A stretch of 64,000 bases of DNA. It comes from Millisia brevis NBRC 105863 (GTDB lineage Bacteria; Actinomycetota; Actinomycetes; Mycobacteriales; Mycobacteriaceae). A program made the translations under genes and the position numbers. Under the pieces are notes generated by a model. It was given only the letters and a program-made list of their open reading frames with translations. It was not told the origin of the DNA and made no database searches. Within the stretch, counting starts at the first letter, position 1, and the number at the start of each line of letters is the position of its first letter. Below are positions 9,538-18,383 of the stretch, piece after piece. The stretch is taken from NCBI RefSeq assembly GCF_001552615.1, contig NZ_BCRN01000001.1, positions 1 to 64,000 of the forward strand, given 5' to 3'.

Positions 9538-11496
9538 GTGAACTCCGGCATCGATACGAGATGGTTCGACAGCGCCACCCGGCCGCAGGACGATCTGTTC
9601 GTCCACGTCAACGGGACCTGGCTGAGCGACTACGAGATTCCCGAGGACCGCGCCGTCGACGGCGCCTTCCGCACCCTGTACGACCGCGCCGAGGAAAATG
9701 TGCGCGAGCTCATTCAGCAGGCGGCGGCGGGCGGCCCGGCACCGGGGACCGACGCGCAGCGCATCGGTGATCTCTACGCGAGCTTCCTGGACGTCGACGC
9801 CGTCAACGCCGCCGGGATCGAACCGATCCGCGGTGAGCTCGATGCGATCGCCGCCGCCGGCTCCGCCGAGGAATTGGCGACCCTGCTCGGTGAGCTGCAG
9901 CGCACCGGCATCCGCGGGATCGGCGCCTACGTCGACACCGACTCGAAGAACTCCAGCCGCTACCTGGCGCACATCATGCAGTCCGGTCTGGGGCTGCCCG
10001 ACGAGTCGTACTACCGCGAGGACGCGCACGAGCAGGTCCGGCAGGCGTATCTCGCGCATATCGGTGCGATGTCGCAGATCGCGGGTGTGCCGCTGGACGC
10101 GGAGCGGATCTTCGCGTTGGAGAAGAAGATCGCCGCCGGCCACTGGGACGTGGTGGCGCGCCGGGACGCCGAGCGCACCTACAACCTGTTCACCCTCGAC
10201 AGCCTGGTCGAGAAGGCGGCGGGCTTCCCGTGGCGCAACTGGTTGGCCGGATTCGCCGGCCCCGACGCCGATATCGACACGGCGTTCGCCGAGGTGGTCG
10301 TCGGACAGCCCGACTTCGTCGAGACGTTCGCCCGGCTGTGGGCCTCGGAGCCGATCGAGGACTGGAAGCAGTGGTTGACCTGGCGGGTCCTGTCGGCCCG
10401 CTCGCCGCTGCTGCACGCCGGCCTGGTCGACGAGAACTTCGCCTTCTACGGCACCACGCTGACCGGCGCCCCGGCCAACCGTGACCGCTGGAAGCGCGGC
10501 GTGTCGATGGTCCAGGAATTCCTCGGCGAGGCGGTCGGCAAGGTCTACGTCGAGCAGTACTTCCCGCCGGAGTCGAAGACCCGGATGCAGGAGCTGGTCG
10601 CGAACCTGATCGAGGCCTACCGCCGCAACATCACCGACCTCGAGTGGATGGGCCCGGACACCCGGACCGCCGCGCTGGCCAAGCTCGAGAAGTTCACCCC
10701 GAAGATCGGCTACCCCGACCGGTGGCGCGACTACTCGGCGGTGACGATCGACCCGACCGACGTGGTGGGCAACTATCGCCGCGGCTACGCCGCCGACGTC
10801 GACCACGATTTCGGCAAGCTCGGCGGCCCGGTCGACCGCGGCGAGTGGTTCATGACCCCGCAGACGGTCAACGCCTACTACAACCCGGGGATGAACGAGA
10901 TCGTCTTTCCCGCCGCGATTCTGCAGCCGCCGTTCTTCGATCCGAATGCCGACGACGCCGCCAACTACGGCGGTATCGGCGCGGTGATCGGCCACGAGAT
11001 CGGACACGGTTTCGACGATCAGGGCTCGAAGTACGACGGCGACGGCAACTTGGTGGATTGGTGGACCGACGCCGACCGCGCCGAATTCGGCAAGCGCACC
11101 GCCGCGTTGATCGAGCAGTACAACGCCCTGGTCCCGGCCGGTCTGGCCGAGGACAACACCGTCAACGGCGCGTTCACCGTCGGCGAGAACATCGGCGACC
11201 TCGGCGGCCTGTCGATCGCGATCGCCGCCTACCTGATCTCCCTGGACGGCAAGCCCGCTCCGGTGATCGACGGCACCACCGGCCTGCAGCGCGTCTTCTA
11301 CGGCTGGGCGCAGGTCTGGCGGACGAAGGTGCGGCAGCAGGAGGCGGTCCGCCGGCTGGCGACCGACCCGCATTCGCCGCCGGAGTTCCGATGCAATGCG
11401 GTGGTCCGCAATGTCGACGCCTTCTACGAGGCCTTCGACGTGACCGCCGAGGACGAGCTGTTCCTCGACAGCGAATCGCGCGTACACATCTGGTAG
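9538..11496 (+). CDS. M13-family zinc metallopeptidase (PepO/neprilysin type)
   Basis: A 652-residue gluzincin of the neprilysin/PepO family. The zinc site GHEIGHGFDDQG (HExxH near residue 486) and the third-ligand motif GENIGDLGG (about 548) are intact, as are the substrate-loop NAYYNPGMNEIVFPAAIL and the C-terminal RVHIW-type ending typical of the family. There is no signal peptide, so it is likely cytoplasmic, as with actinobacterial homologues of mycobacterial Zmp1. GTG at 9538 (VNSGIDTRWFD) is the best start, as homologous sequence begins there. It acts on oligopeptides in known relatives. Natural substrates here are unknown. A GC-rich hairpin follows the stop. Confidence 0.95.
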   Translation: MNSGIDTRWFDSATRPQDDLFVHVNGTWLSDYEIPEDRAVDGAFRTLYDRAEENVRELIQQAAAGGPAPGTDAQRIGDLYASFLDVDAVNAAGIEPIRGELDAIAAAGSAEELATLLGELQRTGIRGIGAYVDTDSKNSSRYLAHIMQSGLGLPDESYYREDAHEQVRQAYLAHIGAMSQIAGVPLDAERIFALEKKIAAGHWDVVARRDAERTYNLFTLDSLVEKAAGFPWRNWLAGFAGPDADIDTAFAEVVVGQPDFVETFARLWASEPIEDWKQWLTWRVLSARSPLLHAGLVDENFAFYGTTLTGAPANRDRWKRGVSMVQEFLGEAVGKVYVEQYFPPESKTRMQELVANLIEAYRRNITDLEWMGPDTRTAALAKLEKFTPKIGYPDRWRDYSAVTIDPTDVVGNYRRGYAADVDHDFGKLGGPVDRGEWFMTPQTVNAYYNPGMNEIVFPAAILQPPFFDPNADDAANYGGIGAVIGHEIGHGFDDQGSKYDGDGNLVDWWTDADRAEFGKRTAALIEQYNALVPAGLAEDNTVNGAFTVGENIGDLGGLSIAIAAYLISLDGKPAPVIDGTTGLQRVFYGWAQVWRTKVRQQEAVRRLATDPHSPPEFRCNAVVRNVDAFYEAFDVTAEDELFLDSESRVHIW

Positions 11497-11503
11497 CCGC
11501 CCC

Positions 11504-11538
11504 GCCCCGGTTGAAATCTCACCGATTGCAACCGGGGC
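11504..11538 (+). terminator. Hairpin after the M13 peptidase gene
   Basis: A perfect 10-bp stem (GCCCCGGTTG at 11504-11513 and its complement at 11529-11538) with a 15-base loop starts 8 bp after the stop codon. There is no clear T tract downstream, so termination strength is uncertain. The next gene starts 31 bp further on. Confidence 0.5.
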
Positions 11539-11569
11539 ACGGCCGCCGGTCGAGGGCGAGGATGGCCAC

Positions 11570-12118
11570 GTGAGTGGTGTGTTCTCGTTTCCCAACCCGG
11601 TCAACGACTATGCCGCGCGGGCGACCGCCGGACTGGTGGTGGCGTTGTCGGTGGTGGCCATCGTGGTCAACCATCCGATCGTCTACGCGATCCTGACCAT
11701 CGGATTCGCCCTGCGCGTCGCCGGCGGACCGCGCTATTCGCCGTTCGGGCGCCTCGCGGTGCACGTGATCGTGCCGCACCTGATCAAGAAGACCAAACTG
11801 GTACCGGGGCCGCCGAAGCGCTTCGCCCAGACGATCGGCCTGGTGGTCTCCGGCGCCGCGTTGGTGACGTCGTTGACCGTCGGTGGGATCACCCCGCAGA
11901 TCATCACCGGTGTGCTGATCGTCGCAGCGCTGCTCGAATCGGCGCTCGGCTTCTGCCTCGGCTGCACGATCTTCGGTTTCCTGATCCGGCGCGGGGTCAT
12001 CCCGGATTCGGTGTGCGAGGCGTGCAACTCGGTCAACCCCGTCCGCGACGCCGCATCCGCCGCGATCAAAACATTCGGCCGGGCCGGGAACGATCCCGCA
12101 AGGCCGCCAATCGTTTGA
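11570..12118 (+). CDS. DUF4395-type integral membrane protein
   Basis: A 182-residue membrane protein fitting the DUF4395 family: FSFPNPVNDYAARA near the start, about four hydrophobic helices (residues 20-60, 85-130), and the CLGCTIF motif around residue 125, a cysteine pair seen in this family that is often linked to thiol or sulfur proteins. It ends with a soluble tail carrying a further CEAC pair. GTG at 11570 is the start. The 3' end overlaps the convergent M48 protease gene by 53 bp. Function is not established. The Cys pairs suggest redox activity, but that is inference only. Confidence 0.82.
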   Translation: MSGVFSFPNPVNDYAARATAGLVVALSVVAIVVNHPIVYAILTIGFALRVAGGPRYSPFGRLAVHVIVPHLIKKTKLVPGPPKRFAQTIGLVVSGAALVTSLTVGGITPQIITGVLIVAALLESALGFCLGCTIFGFLIRRGVIPDSVCEACNSVNPVRDAASAAIKTFGRAGNDPARPPIV

Positions 12119-13079
12119 CCTGCACCGGGTGGCTCGCCAGGGCGTTGGCCCACCACGCGAAGAAGCCCTTCTCGGTCTGCGCCCGGTCGGCCATCATGTC
12201 GAAGTTGACCGTCGGATAGAGGTACTTGCCGGCGGAGAGCACCGTCATCCCGCGCGACCCGATCGGTGAGGCGAGATAACCGTGGTTGTCGGCGCTGTAC
12301 TCCTGGGCGCGGCTCAGGGCGCTGCCCAACAGCGGGATCCGCATGGCGATCAGGGTGGCCAGCTGCCGCCAATAGGAGGCGTGGCCGGCGGCGATGTGCC
12401 CGACCTCGTGGCCGATGATGAACCGCAGGGTTTCGGGATCACGCAGTCGGCCACCGACTTCGAAGAGGTCGGAGTTGACCGCCACGTAGCGGCGGAAGCC
12501 GTGCCCGGAGGCGAAGGCGTTGAGCACGCCGTTGCCGAGCACGACGTAGGCGTCCGGGACGGTGGACATGCGGAAGCGCCGGGCCGCGTCGACGACCATC
12601 GCGTGCGCCTCGGGGAACTGGTACGGGGTGATCGGGACGGCGTTGAGCCGTTGCTGCGCCATCAGCATGCCGCGCGCCGCCCAGATCAGCACGGGTGCAC
12701 CCAGCAGGAAGGCGGCGACGGTGAAGTCGACCGATTCGCCGTCCCGGATCGCCAGGAGCATCGCGCTGACCAGCAGGATCCACAGCAGGACCGATACGAG
12801 CACCGCGACGATCAGCGTCGGGATCTCCCAGGGATGCCACAGGCGCAGCGGGCTCGGCCCGTGCAGCACGCCCGGCCCCTCCGGCGGCACGTAGCCGATC
12901 GGTGGTACCGGCCCCGGAGGCGACGGATACCCGCCGCGCCGATCGACGGGCGCAGTGCCGTATCCGGCCGGCCCACCGAGGACCGGCGGGGGACCCACCG
13001 CGTATCCGGGCGGCGGTGACGAGCTCTGCGCCTGCCGGGACCACCCCTCGTCGGACGACCGCTCGTACGGTTGATTCAC
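12066..13079 (-). CDS. M48-family (HtpX/Ste24-like) membrane zinc metalloprotease
   Basis: A 337-residue protein. A Pro/Gly-rich cytoplasmic N-terminus of about 75 residues is followed by two hydrophobic helices (LIVAVLVSVLLWILLVSAML and FLLGAPVLIWAARG). The protease domain has GHEVGHIAAGH (zinc HExxH near residue 224) and the downstream Glu ligand in EYSADNHGYL. Such proteases degrade misfolded or partially inserted membrane proteins. GTG at 13079 (VNQPYERSS) has AAAGAGAGA just upstream and is preferred over a longer in-frame start at 13139. The 3' end overlaps the DUF4395 gene by 53 bp in convergent orientation. Confidence 0.9.
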   Translation of the reverse strand: MNQPYERSSDEGWSRQAQSSSPPPGYAVGPPPVLGGPAGYGTAPVDRRGGYPSPPGPVPPIGYVPPEGPGVLHGPSPLRLWHPWEIPTLIVAVLVSVLLWILLVSAMLLAIRDGESVDFTVAAFLLGAPVLIWAARGMLMAQQRLNAVPITPYQFPEAHAMVVDAARRFRMSTVPDAYVVLGNGVLNAFASGHGFRRYVAVNSDLFEVGGRLRDPETLRFIIGHEVGHIAAGHASYWRQLATLIAMRIPLLGSALSRAQEYSADNHGYLASPIGSRGMTVLSAGKYLYPTVNFDMMADRAQTEKGFFAWWANALASHPVQVKRLAALRDRSRPGRMF

Positions 13080-13145
13080 TCTCTCTTTGTACCGGCTTCC
13101 ACGCGCCCATCCGACATTCCGGGCATCGGCGCGTGGCATCGGAGA

Positions 13146-13970
13146 TCAGCCGCGGCGCCCGCGGGTTCGATAGCCGTGTACCGCAAGCAGACCGAAGACG
13201 ATGGTCAGTCCGGCGGTCCACAGCAGCGCGCGGATCGCGGGACTTGCCACCGGGCCGCCGGCCGCCATCCCCCGCATCGCCTCGACCACCGCCGAGACCG
13301 GGTTGGCTTCGGCGATGGGTTGGATCCACGTCGGCAGGTCGGACTTCGGCACGAACCCCGTCGACAGGAACGACGCCAGCAGCAGGATCGCGTTCAACGC
13401 CGATCCGGCGGCCTCCCCCGAGCGGACGCGCACGGCGATCGCGATCATCATCCAGGCGACGCCGGTGCCGAATACCAGCGGCAGGACAAAGAATCCGAGG
13501 ATGCCGAGCACACCGTTGGTGAAGCGGAAGCCGAGCGCGATGCCGACGACAACCACCACGCCCAGGGTGATCAGGTTGCGCGCGGCGTCCCCGATGATGC
13601 GGCCGATCAGCGGTGCGGACCGGGCGATCGGCAGGGCCCGCAGGCGGTGATCGAAACCGGATTCGAGATCGGCGAAGGTGCCCATCCCGGTTCCCAAGGC
13701 GGCGAACAGGATTCCCATCACCGCGAAGAGCGGCAGGCTGAATTGCACGTAGGCGGCGCGATCCCCGCCGGGGGCGACCAGCGAGCCGAACGACACGGTG
13801 ATCAGCAGCAGCAGGACCAGCGGGAAGAACACCGCGGTGACCACGAGGATCGGATTGCGCAGCGTCACCAGGACCGCACGGGTGGTCAGGGCGACGGTAT
13901 CACCGAGCGCCGCCCCGAATCCGCCCGAACGGCGCGAGCCCTCGGCGGCGGTGGCGCCGGCGGCGGTCAC
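13146..13970 (-). CDS. ABC-2 type exporter permease (DrrB/DrrC-like), second subunit
   Basis: A 274-residue ABC-2 permease with six predicted membrane helices, a family-typical MGTFADLESGFDHRLRALP segment in the first cytoplasmic loop, and the loop STGFVPKSDLPTWIQPIAEANP before the last helices, characteristic of DrrB/DrrC-type exporters. GTG at 13970 overlaps the TGA of the preceding permease (GTGA), indicating translational coupling. It is the last gene of the three-gene exporter operon. The two permeases and the ATPase would form an efflux pump. The cargo is unknown. Confidence 0.9.
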   Translation of the reverse strand: MTAAGATAAEGSRRSGGFGAALGDTVALTTRAVLVTLRNPILVVTAVFFPLVLLLLITVSFGSLVAPGGDRAAYVQFSLPLFAVMGILFAALGTGMGTFADLESGFDHRLRALPIARSAPLIGRIIGDAARNLITLGVVVVVGIALGFRFTNGVLGILGFFVLPLVFGTGVAWMMIAIAVRVRSGEAAGSALNAILLLASFLSTGFVPKSDLPTWIQPIAEANPVSAVVEAMRGMAAGGPVASPAIRALLWTAGLTIVFGLLAVHGYRTRGRRG

Positions 13971-14782
13971 TTGGCCCTCCGGTAGGCGCGCGCGGCCAGG
14001 AAGGTCGCGACCACCAGCAGGCCGACCAACCAGGCGAGCGCGATCGACACCGGTCGCGCGAGCGCGTCCCCCGACGAGGCGAGGGCCCGCAGGGCGTCGA
14101 CGGTGCGGGTCAACGGCTGGTTGGCGACGATCGGTTGCAGCCAGCCGGGGAAGGCGTCGGTCGGCGCGAAGGCGTTGGACACCAACAGGAACGGGAAGAA
14201 GATCGCATTGGTGACCGCCTGCACCGATTCGACGCTGCCGATCGCGAAGCCGATCGCCACGAAGGCGGTGCAGGCGACCGCGCAGAACAGCAGGGCCACG
14301 ACCACGAACCCGATCGACGCGAGCGGCGTGCCGTGCAGGCGGAAGCCCATCAGCGCACCGGCCGGGATCAGCACGGCGATCGTCAACGCCGCCCGGCACA
14401 GTTCGGCGCCGACCAGGCCGGCGACCGGGGCCACCGGGGCGACCGCCATCGAGCGCAAACGCCGGATCATGCCGCCGGTGACGTCCTCGACCGACAGGAT
14501 CGCCGCCGACATCGCGGTGAACAGCATGCCCTGCAGCAGCACCGCGGGCAGCAGGTATTGCCCGTAGCCGGAGCCGATGCGCCGTTCGACCACCGTGCCG
14601 AAGACGACGTAGAACATCGTCGCGAAGACCAGCGGCAGCAGGATCGCGGACATGATCGACGCCGGTCGCCGGCTCATCAGCCGCAAGTGGCGCCGGGCGA
14701 GCATGACCGTGTCGCCCACCGGGGCCGGGTAGGCGGTGGGAGCGGCGACGGTGTCGGGGCCCAGCGCCGGAGTCGCGGTCAC
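13967..14782 (-). CDS. ABC-2 type exporter permease (DrrB-like), first subunit
   Basis: A 271-residue ABC-2 permease. The early segment VMLARRHLRLMSRRPASIMS precedes the first helix, as in DrrB relatives. It has about six hydrophobic helices and the loop SNAFAPTDAFPGWLQPIVANQP, which aligns with the same loop in the partner permease (TGFVPKSDLPTWIQPIAEANP), so the two arose by duplication. It overlaps the ATPase gene by 4 bp and the second permease by 4 bp. It is part of the candidate iron-regulated exporter operon. Confidence 0.9.
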   Translation of the reverse strand: MTATPALGPDTVAAPTAYPAPVGDTVMLARRHLRLMSRRPASIMSAILLPLVFATMFYVVFGTVVERRIGSGYGQYLLPAVLLQGMLFTAMSAAILSVEDVTGGMIRRLRSMAVAPVAPVAGLVGAELCRAALTIAVLIPAGALMGFRLHGTPLASIGFVVVALLFCAVACTAFVAIGFAIGSVESVQAVTNAIFFPFLLVSNAFAPTDAFPGWLQPIVANQPLTRTVDALRALASSGDALARPVSIALAWLVGLLVVATFLAARAYRRAK

Positions 14783-15741
14783 CGGGTTGCCTCCTCGGCG
14801 GTGGCCTGGTCCTCGCGCGGATTTCCGGTGAGCCGGAAGAAGACGTCGTCGAGGGTCGGCCGGCGCAGCGCGACGTCCTCGACCGGGATGTTCGCCCCGT
14901 CGAGGATGCGGACCACCTCGATCAGCGTGGACGCACCGGTCGCGGCGATCGCCACCCCGTCGGCGTCGGCGGTCAGGCCGGGGCGCCCGGCCAGCAGTTC
15001 GAGCACGCGGGCCCGGATCCGGTCGGTACCGGTGGCGATACGGCAGACCGAACCGCCCGCCTGGTCCTTGAGGTCGTCGGCGGTGCCGTCGGCGATCACC
15101 CGACCGTGGTCGATCACGACGATCCGGTCGGCGAGCGCGTCGGCCTCGTCGAGGTACTGCGTGGTCAGCAGGATCGTCATGCCGTCGCTGCGCAGCTCGC
15201 GCACGACGTCCCAGAGGACCGCACGGCTGCGCGGGTCGAGCCCGGTGGTCGGTTCGTCGAGGAAGAGCACCTCGGGGCGCCCGATCAGCGAGGCGGCCAG
15301 GTCGAGGCGGCGGCGCATCCCGCCGGAGAAGGTGCCGCTGCGCCGGTCGGCGGCGTCGGTCAGATCGAATCGGGAGAGCAACTCGTCGGCCCGTTCCGCC
15401 GAGCGCCGACGGCCGAGTTTGAGCAGTCGGCCGAAGAGTTCGAGGTTCTCCCGGGCGGTGAGGTTGTCGTCGAGGGCCACGAACTGACCGGTCAGCCCGA
15501 TTACTGCCCGCACCTCGGCCGCCTCGGCCACCACATCGCGCCCCGCGACCCGGGCGTGCCCGGCATCGGGTTCGAGCAGGGTGGTCAGGACATCGATCGT
15601 GGTGGTCTTGCCCGCCCCATTGGGGCCGAGCACCCCGGCGATCGTGCCCTCCGGAACGGTCAGTCCCAAGCCGTCGAGTGCCGTCACCTCACCGAAACGC
15701 TTGACCAGCCCCTCGGCTTCGACCGCATAGCGCGTCGGCAC
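14779..15741 (-). CDS. ABC exporter ATP-binding protein, DrrA (daunorubicin-resistance) type
   Basis: A 320-residue ATPase with Walker A GPNGAGKTT (about residues 38-46), Q-loop TGQFVALDDNLTARENL, ABC signature FSGGMRRRLDLA, Walker B VLFLDEPTTGLD and H-region LLTTQYLDEADAL. The extended C-terminal domain (ending ALRRPTLDDVFFRLTGNPRE) is the DrrA-type hallmark. It is first in the operon ATPase-permease-permease, with 4-bp overlaps. GTG at 15741 lies 8 bp from an IdeR-like iron box, so iron repression of the pump is plausible. Possible cargo includes a lipid, siderophore or drug; nothing in the sequence decides. Confidence 0.93.
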   Translation of the reverse strand: MPTRYAVEAEGLVKRFGEVTALDGLGLTVPEGTIAGVLGPNGAGKTTTIDVLTTLLEPDAGHARVAGRDVVAEAAEVRAVIGLTGQFVALDDNLTARENLELFGRLLKLGRRRSAERADELLSRFDLTDAADRRSGTFSGGMRRRLDLAASLIGRPEVLFLDEPTTGLDPRSRAVLWDVVRELRSDGMTILLTTQYLDEADALADRIVVIDHGRVIADGTADDLKDQAGGSVCRIATGTDRIRARVLELLAGRPGLTADADGVAIAATGASTLIEVVRILDGANIPVEDVALRRPTLDDVFFRLTGNPREDQATAEEATR

Positions 15742-15748
15742 CAGACTG

Positions 15749-15763
15749 AGGCTAGCCTATCCT
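15749..15763 (-). promoter_or_regulatory. Candidate IdeR/DtxR iron box before the exporter operon
   Basis: On the minus strand the sequence AGGATAGGCTAGCCT matches 13 of 15 positions of the core AGGTTAGGCTAACCT of the mycobacterial IdeR box. It ends 8 bp before the GTG of the DrrA-like gene, where it would overlap the promoter or start of a short-leader transcript. The consensus is established knowledge; regulation here is inferred. Confidence 0.5.
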
Positions 15764-15791
15764 CCCGTCCGGGCGGCGCTCCCCGGCCGGT

Positions 15792-16697
15792 TCAGAAGTT
15801 CCAGTCGGTCAGACCGTCGCCCTGCCGGGCGGAGCCACCCGCGGTGTTGACCACGATGATCGCGTCGCCGCGCTTGATGTTGTCGTAGAACCAGGCACCG
15901 TTCTCGGTGCTGACATTCACGCAGCCGTGGCTGACGTTCTGGCTGCCCTGGGCCCATTCCGACCACGGCGCCGCGTGCACGAACAGACCGCTGTTCGAGA
16001 AACGGGTCGCGTACTCGACGTCGAGCAGATAGCCCTCGGGATCGTCGTGCGGAATACCGATCGTTTCGGAATCCATCACCATCTCGCGATTGCTCTCCGC
16101 GACGATGTAGGTGCCATTCGGGGTATCGAATCCCGGCTTGCCCAGCGAGACCGGCATGGTCTTGATGACCTCGCCGTTGCGCTCGAAAGACAGCTCCTTC
16201 GTGGCGTCGTCGACGGTTACGACGACCCGGTCACCGATGTCGAACGAGCTGGTCGTATCGCCGGCGGAGACCGTGACGGTGATGTTGGCCGGCCAGAACT
16301 CGCTCGGTCGCCAGCGCACCTGCGAGTCGTTCCACCAGTAGAAATGGCCGTCGAGCGGGCCGTTGGTGGTGGTGACCGAGATCGCCTGCTCGGCGGTCTG
16401 CCGGTCGTCGATCGGCTCGTTGAAGTTGATGATCACCGGCTGGGCGACACCGACGACCGAACCGGCCGACGGGAAGACGCTCGGCGCGGAGAAGTTGGCC
16501 ACCGGAGTGATCGGCACGGTCGGAACCAGGGGGGTCTCACCGGGGATCTCCGGGCCGCCCGGCCAGGCCGGTACGGCTCCGGCCTGGGGTGCGGCCAGTC
16601 CGAGCGCGGCCACCGAGGCCACGGTCACGGCAGCCCCCGTGAGGGCACGACGCAGCCGGGTCCGGAATCGAGCAGAGCCGAATCGAACAGAAGACAC
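15792..16697 (-). CDS. Secreted L,D-transpeptidase (YkuD) with N-terminal Ig-like domain
   Basis: A 301-residue exported peptidoglycan cross-linking enzyme forming 3-3 (mDAP-mDAP) links. A signal peptide (RRALTGAAVTVASVAALGLA, cleavage near AGAVPA) is followed by a Pro-rich linker, a bacterial Ig-like domain (about residues 65-150) and the YkuD catalytic domain. The catalytic motif SHGCVNVS (Cys near residue 258) and the upstream His in GLFVHAAPWS are present. Layout matches mycobacterial Ldt enzymes, which are inhibited by carbapenems. The gene stands alone, between the exporter operon and the LigD-type polymerase gene. Confidence 0.93.
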   Translation of the reverse strand: MSSVRFGSARFRTRLRRALTGAAVTVASVAALGLAAPQAGAVPAWPGGPEIPGETPLVPTVPITPVANFSAPSVFPSAGSVVGVAQPVIINFNEPIDDRQTAEQAISVTTTNGPLDGHFYWWNDSQVRWRPSEFWPANITVTVSAGDTTSSFDIGDRVVVTVDDATKELSFERNGEVIKTMPVSLGKPGFDTPNGTYIVAESNREMVMDSETIGIPHDDPEGYLLDVEYATRFSNSGLFVHAAPWSEWAQGSQNVSHGCVNVSTENGAWFYDNIKRGDAIIVVNTAGGSARQGDGLTDWNF

Positions 16698-16775
16698 ACA
16701 AACCCCTTCCGAAACACCGGTGGAACACCGGCCGCGACGAGTCTAACGGTCGTATCGGAATACGGAAGGGGTGTG

Positions 16776-17885
16776 TTATTTCCGACCGGTGTCGCGGGAG
16801 GTCGATACGTCGACCCGATTGCCGTCCGCATCCCAATGGTCGGCCACCTTCTTCGACGGCTGGACCCGGGGCGGTTCGTTCGGCATCTTCGGATAGTCGG
16901 GCGGGAAATTGAGTTCCCCGCCGGGAAGGCGTTCCCACAGGTCGAGCAATGGTTCGAGGGAATAGGCGTGCTCCGCCATATCCGACCACGGGTTCTCATC
17001 GACGAGATATTCCGGGACGGTGAACAGGTTGTAGGCCGCCGGATCGTCGGTCTCGGCGAGCCGCTCCCAGCTCATCGGTGTCGACACCGGGGCGCCCGGG
17101 CGGGGTCGCAGGCTCCAGGCGCTGGCGATCGTCCGATCCCGGTTGTTCTGGTTGTAGTCGATGAACAGCCGCGACCCGCGCTCCTCCTTCCACCAGGCGG
17201 TGGTCACCCCGTCGTCGCGGCGCTCGAGCTCCCGCCCGAACCCGATCGCCGCGTGCCGGACCTCCTCGAAGGACCATTCCGGGCGAATCCGCACGTAGAT
17301 GTGGATACCGCGGTTGCCGCTGGTCTTCGGGTAGCCGCGCAGTCCGAGCTCCTCGAGCAGCTCGCGGGCCACCAGCGCGACCCGGCGCGCGTCGGTGAAG
17401 CCGGTGCCCGGCTGCGGATCGATGTCGATGCGCAGCTCATCGGGGTGGTCGACGTCCGCCCGGGTGACCGGCCAGGGATGGAAGGTCAAGGTGCCCATCT
17501 GCGCGGCCCAGACCGCGGCGGCGGGCTCGGAGGGACACAGCTCGTCGATCGGTCGACCATTGGGGGTGCGGACGCGCACGGTCTCGAGCCAGTCGGGCGC
17601 CCCCTTGGGCAGCCGCTTCTGATAGAAACCGTCGCCCTCGCGGTCCTGCGGCCCGGTGGCCAGGCGCATCCCGGTCCGCCACCCGTCCGGCCAGCGTTCC
17701 ATCGCGGTGGGCCGATCGCCGATCGCCCGCATCAGCGCGGCACCGACGGTCGCGAAATACTCGCAGACCTGCAGTTTCGACACCTCGGGAGCGGTGTCGG
17801 TCGCCTCGTAGACCACCCGATCCGGGCTGGACACCTTGACCTCGCGATCACCGACGGTCAGCACGGTCGCCGGACTCTTTGCCAT
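16776..17885 (-). CDS. Stand-alone LigD-type polymerase/primase domain protein (PolD)
   Basis: A 369-residue archaeo-eukaryotic-primase-fold polymerase of the non-homologous end-joining family, lacking ligase and phosphoesterase domains. Recognisable family segments: VKVSSPDRVVYE at the start, FYQKRLPKGAPDWL (5'-phosphate/template binding region), the metal-binding Asp pair in ELRIDIDPQPG (about residue 150) and PKTSGNRGIHIYVRI. The downstream FIDYNQNNRDRTIASAWSLR is the usual LigD-Pol C-terminal block. Mycobacterial PolD1/PolD2 are comparable stand-alone enzymes that add nucleotides at breaks or gaps. It lies about 1.1 kb from the LigC-type ligase and 8 kb from full LigD. No Ku gene is visible. 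Confidence 0.92.
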   Translation of the reverse strand: MAKSPATVLTVGDREVKVSSPDRVVYEATDTAPEVSKLQVCEYFATVGAALMRAIGDRPTAMERWPDGWRTGMRLATGPQDREGDGFYQKRLPKGAPDWLETVRVRTPNGRPIDELCPSEPAAAVWAAQMGTLTFHPWPVTRADVDHPDELRIDIDPQPGTGFTDARRVALVARELLEELGLRGYPKTSGNRGIHIYVRIRPEWSFEEVRHAAIGFGRELERRDDGVTTAWWKEERGSRLFIDYNQNNRDRTIASAWSLRPRPGAPVSTPMSWERLAETDDPAAYNLFTVPEYLVDENPWSDMAEHAYSLEPLLDLWERLPGGELNFPPDYPKMPNEPPRVQPSKKVADHWDADGNRVDVSTSRDTGRK

Positions 17886-17963
17886 GCGCCCACGCTACTG
17901 CCGACGTGGTGGACGTCACCGCGGCGGCATGCCGATGTCGGACCCGCGTCCTACTGTCGTGCC

Positions 17964-18383
17964 ATGGCGTACGACGTGATCCTCGCCGATCGGATTCGCG
18001 AGCTGCTCGCGCCGCGTCGCGATGTCACCGAACGCCGCATGTTCGGCGGATTGGCATTCCTGATCGGCGGTCATATGTCCCTCTGCGTCAGCGGGCAGGG
18101 CGGCCTGATGGTCCGGCTGCCACCGGAGGAGACCGCGGCCGCGCTGGAGGAACCGGGCGCCGAGCCGATGGTCATGTCCGGTCGGGAGGTCCGGGGCTGG
18201 CTGCGGGTCGCGGCCGGTACGGTCGATGACGACGTAGTCCTGCGGGAATGGGTCGAGCGCGGTGTCGCCTACGGGGAGATGCTGCCGCCCAAGCCAGGAG
18301 CCCCTGGTGTCGAGACGGAGCCGAGGAGGCCGTTCAGTCCCGCGACGGCGGGTGCCGAACCAGCGCCCCCAGACCATGGGTGA
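17964..18383 (+). CDS. TfoX N-terminal domain protein
   Basis: A 139-residue protein of the TfoX/Sxy N-terminal family: MAYDVILADRIRELL, then the hallmark ERRMFGGLAFLIGGHM at about residues 22-37 and a C-terminal helical part. In gamma-proteobacteria TfoX/Sxy activates competence, but actinobacterial single-domain members have no assigned role. The last 30 residues are Pro/Ala-rich and poorly conserved. ATG at 17964 is the natural start, since the family begins there. The 3' end overlaps the convergent TetR gene by 50 bp. It diverges from the PolD gene, 78 bp away. Confidence 0.85.
   Translation: MAYDVILADRIRELLAPRRDVTERRMFGGLAFLIGGHMSLCVSGQGGLMVRLPPEETAAALEEPGAEPMVMSGREVRGWLRVAAGTVDDDVVLREWVERGVAYGEMLPPKPGAPGVETEPRRPFSPATAGAEPAPPDHG

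Noticed and set aside
9475-11604. 709-residue open frame antisense to the M13 peptidase
   Set aside because: Shadow of the real gene caused by G/C third positions; no known motif or ribosome-binding site.
15927-17963. Long plus-strand frame leading into the TfoX-like gene
   Set aside because: It is antisense to the L,D-transpeptidase and PolD genes; only the last 139 residues match a family, starting at ATG 17964.
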